Assembly: GCF_905147045.1 (NCBI RefSeq)
Contig: NC_065903.1
Location: forward strand, 992,001-1,056,000
Source of the DNA: Nymphalis io
Taxonomy: Eukaryota; Arthropoda; Insecta; Lepidoptera; Nymphalidae
DNA length: 64,000 bases
Direction of reading: 5' to 3'
Shown: piece after piece, positions 62,225-64,000 of the stretch
How the letters are laid out: each line of letters begins with the position of its first letter
Numbering within the stretch: the stretch's first letter is position 1
Made by a program: the position numbers and the translations under genes
The notes under the pieces: model-generated
Seen by the model: only the letters and a program-made list of their open reading frames with translations
Told to the model about the DNA's origin: nothing
Databases searched by the model: none

Positions 62225-62335
62225 AGGAAAGCCGATAGTTCAGTTATCTGTGGTCGAGCATCGGCCATTACTGCGAGGCAGACGGTCAAAGGTGGATGAA
62301 AGTGTGGTGATAAGCGGAGCGGAAAGCGTTTTTGG
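62225..62335. promoter_or_regulatory. GC-rich unique block with DR1-like nuclear receptor site
   Basis: Includes tctgtggtcgagcatcggcc and the direct repeat cggtca-a-aggtgg (62283-62295), close to a DR1 of AGGTCA half-sites. ggtgataagcggagcgg follows. No repeat match and no frame. Candidate regulatory element; receptor binding is inference. Confidence 0.3.
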
Positions 62336-62437
62336 GTCAAATAAGTTAAATGGAAACTATAAAGTATTATTATATTAATTTAATCATTATAATTTACTTG
62401 ATATAATTGGGGAAGAGAATTTAAGAAAGTTAAAAAG

Positions 62438-62645
62438 TGACAGCCTGTTGATGTCCCAATGCTGGACTAAGGTCTCCTCTCCGTTTGAGCTTTGAAAACT
62501 TCAAATTCCACTACACTGCTCTAATGCGGGTTGAATACACATGTGACAAGATTTTAGTGAAATTAATCTCATGCAGGTTTCTTCACGAAGTTTTCCTTCA
62601 TCACCAAGCATGAATTGTAAACACAAAATAAGCATGTGAAAATTA
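62438..62645 (-). mobile_element. SINE-A copy, head lost
   Basis: gtgacagcctgttgatgtcccaatgctggactaaggtctcctctcc, ctctaatgcgggttgaatacacatgtgac, caggtttcttcacgaagttttccttc. Confidence 0.88.
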
Positions 62646-63063
62646 TCCATTTAAGACGAAAAATAAATAAAAAAATTAAATTAATCTTACATGTTACTTA
62701 ATTGAACACGTTTTGAACTGTCACTTTTAGTATATTTTTTAATTGTGTAATTTCGTAAATAAAACTTAAAAATAAAATGAACAAATAAACAAGACTATAC
62801 TTATAATAACGTTAATCAGCATTAGAAATACATAGTTCAGTGACCGCTTCTCTTGTTACGATGATCTCCGAGCTTTCATGTAAGCTTTAACCATGCTAAG
62901 ATAACACTTCACTCACTCCACGATTTATAGCTCGGGCAATTGTAACATTTTACATTAGCATGCGTAATTACTTCTATAATTTGTTATATAGTCGATATAA
63001 GTTGGAAAGTGTTGAGGAATTAAAAATATATATTGAAATTATACACCGATATCTTATCTAATC

Positions 63064-63087
63064 ATTATACTCCCCGGGGAGTATAAT
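63064..63087. repeat. perfect 24-bp palindrome
   Basis: attatactcccc is followed directly by its exact reverse complement, with no spacer. It lies immediately left of a SINE-A insertion and overlaps the left target-site duplication by 5 bp. Confidence 0.95.
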
Positions 63088-63094
63088 AGACTTA

Positions 63095-63404
63095 CAGTAA
63101 CAGCCTGTTAATGTCCCACTACTGGGCTAAGGCCTCCTCTCCCTTTTTGAGGAGAAGGTTTTTAGAGCTTATTCCACGACGCTGCTCCAATGCGGGTTGG
63201 TAGAATACACATGTGACATAATTTCAATGAAATTAGACACATGCAGGTTTAGGTGCACTCACGATGTTTTCCTTCACCGTCAAGCACGAGATGAATTTTA
63301 ATCACAAATTAAGCACATGAAAATTCAGTGGTGCTTACCCGGGTTTGAACCCACGATCATCGGTTAAGATTCACGCGTTCTAACCACTAGGCCATCTCGG
63401 CTTA
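63095..63404 (-). mobile_element. SINE-A copy, full length, with target-site duplication
   Basis: gtaacagcctgttaatgtcccactactggg through cccgggtttgaacccacgatcatcggttaag to ggccatctcggctt. Flanked by exact 12-bp repeats ataatagactta at 63083-63094 and 63405-63416. Well preserved, so probably a recent insertion. Confidence 0.95.
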
Positions 63405-63419
63405 ATAATAGACTTAGGT

Positions 63420-64000
63420 TAAGTTTTATTGTAATTGATTTTAGTCGATTACCTTCTAGGCTAAGCTAGTGCACAAGTATGTGCGGAAACTTATGTGCTA
63501 CCATTCTATTATTTACTTATTTTGGATTAACTTCGGTTCCGTCTAGGACTTTGTGCTCTGACTGTGTAGCTGATTTTGATAGTTGATATTAAAATATATA
63601 AGCGATAATTGCATATCAAATTGTGCAATGCACACTGTGTTTTGGCGGAATTCTATTTATTTTATTAAGGACCAAAAAATTCATTTTCTTTTTAACATTA
63701 GCTAGTGCAGTTTCTCTTCTCTTTATCAACCCTTTTTTTCTGTTTGAATGGTAACTATTGACAAAAAAAAAATTGGAAATAAAAGTAGAAAAATATGCAA
63801 ATTATATGTTTTATTTTTTTATTTTTAATAATTATTACGGTCGAATGTCGCGCAGTTCGCTAACAAACAAGAAGTGTAATCATAAAAGCAAATAACATCA
63901 GATTGTTCTATTCAATAACTAATTACTAAACAGCATAATATTATTATTCTGTTAAGTGATTAGTGATAAGCAATAGTTTAATACGAGAATAGGGCACGTT
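63420..64000. other. AT-rich sequence to window edge, nothing recognised
   Basis: No exon start or repeat landmark; poly-A/T runs near 63760 and 63810. Confidence 0.5.

Larger units (their letters stand above)
19951..64000 (+). other. putative first coding intron, running off the window
   Basis: Starts at the donor GTAAAA after the first zinc-finger exon. No reading frame resembling a second nuclear-receptor finger (SFFGR, ECK, CKACRLRKC, SNWFKIHC) was found by reading the + strand to the end. The interval contains only repeats, AT-rich sequence and a set of GC-richer unique blocks. If correct, the intron is longer than 44 kb. Confidence 0.6.

Noticed and set aside
1..64000. CRISPR array, prophage or bacterial operon
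   Set aside because: No regular direct repeats with spacers and no tandem prokaryotic genes; composition and splice sites are those of an insect nucleus.

Overview
The window is an AT-rich stretch of insect, almost certainly lepidopteran (probably butterfly), nuclear DNA. Three things support this: a knirps-family nuclear receptor exon with eukaryotic splice sites, dozens of tRNA-derived SINE copies of types common in Lepidoptera, and RTE-clade LINE remnants. There are no bacterial operons, rRNA genes or CRISPR arrays. The species cannot be named from the sequence alone.

The only host protein-coding sequence I can support is one 26-codon exon at 19873-19950 (+). It encodes the first zinc finger of a knirps / knirps-like / eagle (NR0A) orphan receptor. 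A good splice acceptor lies directly before the ATG, and a GT donor follows the CEGCK box. I did not find the second zinc-finger exon or the C-terminal part anywhere downstream by eye. The simplest layout is 5' flank or 5'-UTR intron (1-19872), one coding exon, then more than 44 kb of intron running off the right edge. Because the gene family is a patterning regulator, the non-repetitive, more GC-rich blocks scattered through the window are reasonable candidates for its cis-regulatory elements. That is inference.

The repeats fall into recognisable families, named here only for this window. SINE-A has a tRNA-like head (gccgagatggcccagtgg...ggttcaaaccc) and ends in aggctgttac; about 20 copies, full or broken, several with target-site duplications. 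SINE-B begins near ggtggtagggctttgtgcaagc and ends in ccttcctattctat plus poly-A; about 22 copies, often in inverted pairs. SINE-C has a tRNA-like head and a body containing gttggtcctgcgcctgaactc. SINE-D has a head resembling tRNA-Glu(UUC) and an (ATT)n tail. One 5'-truncated but open RTE-type LINE lies at 32932-34050 (-), with two decayed RTE 3' ends at 11228-11404 and 48545-48750.

Region by region: 1-19872 holds SINEs of all families, an RTE fragment and two possible conserved blocks. 19873-19950 is the exon. 19951-32930 holds sparse repeats and GC-rich blocks at 23.1, 24.4, 29.3 and 32.4 kb. 32932-34050 is the LINE. 34090-47450 holds SINEs, a (TA)n microsatellite and blocks at 39.4, 42.7 and 45.0 kb, with an NRF1/Ewg-like site at 46.9 kb. 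47450-64000 holds more SINEs, and blocks at 49.0, 53.3, 55.1 and 62.2 kb. The most interesting signals are the long-intron knirps-family exon, three exact copies of the CTCF-like 10-mer AGATGGCGCT, two of them inside GC-rich candidate elements, and several perfect palindromes.
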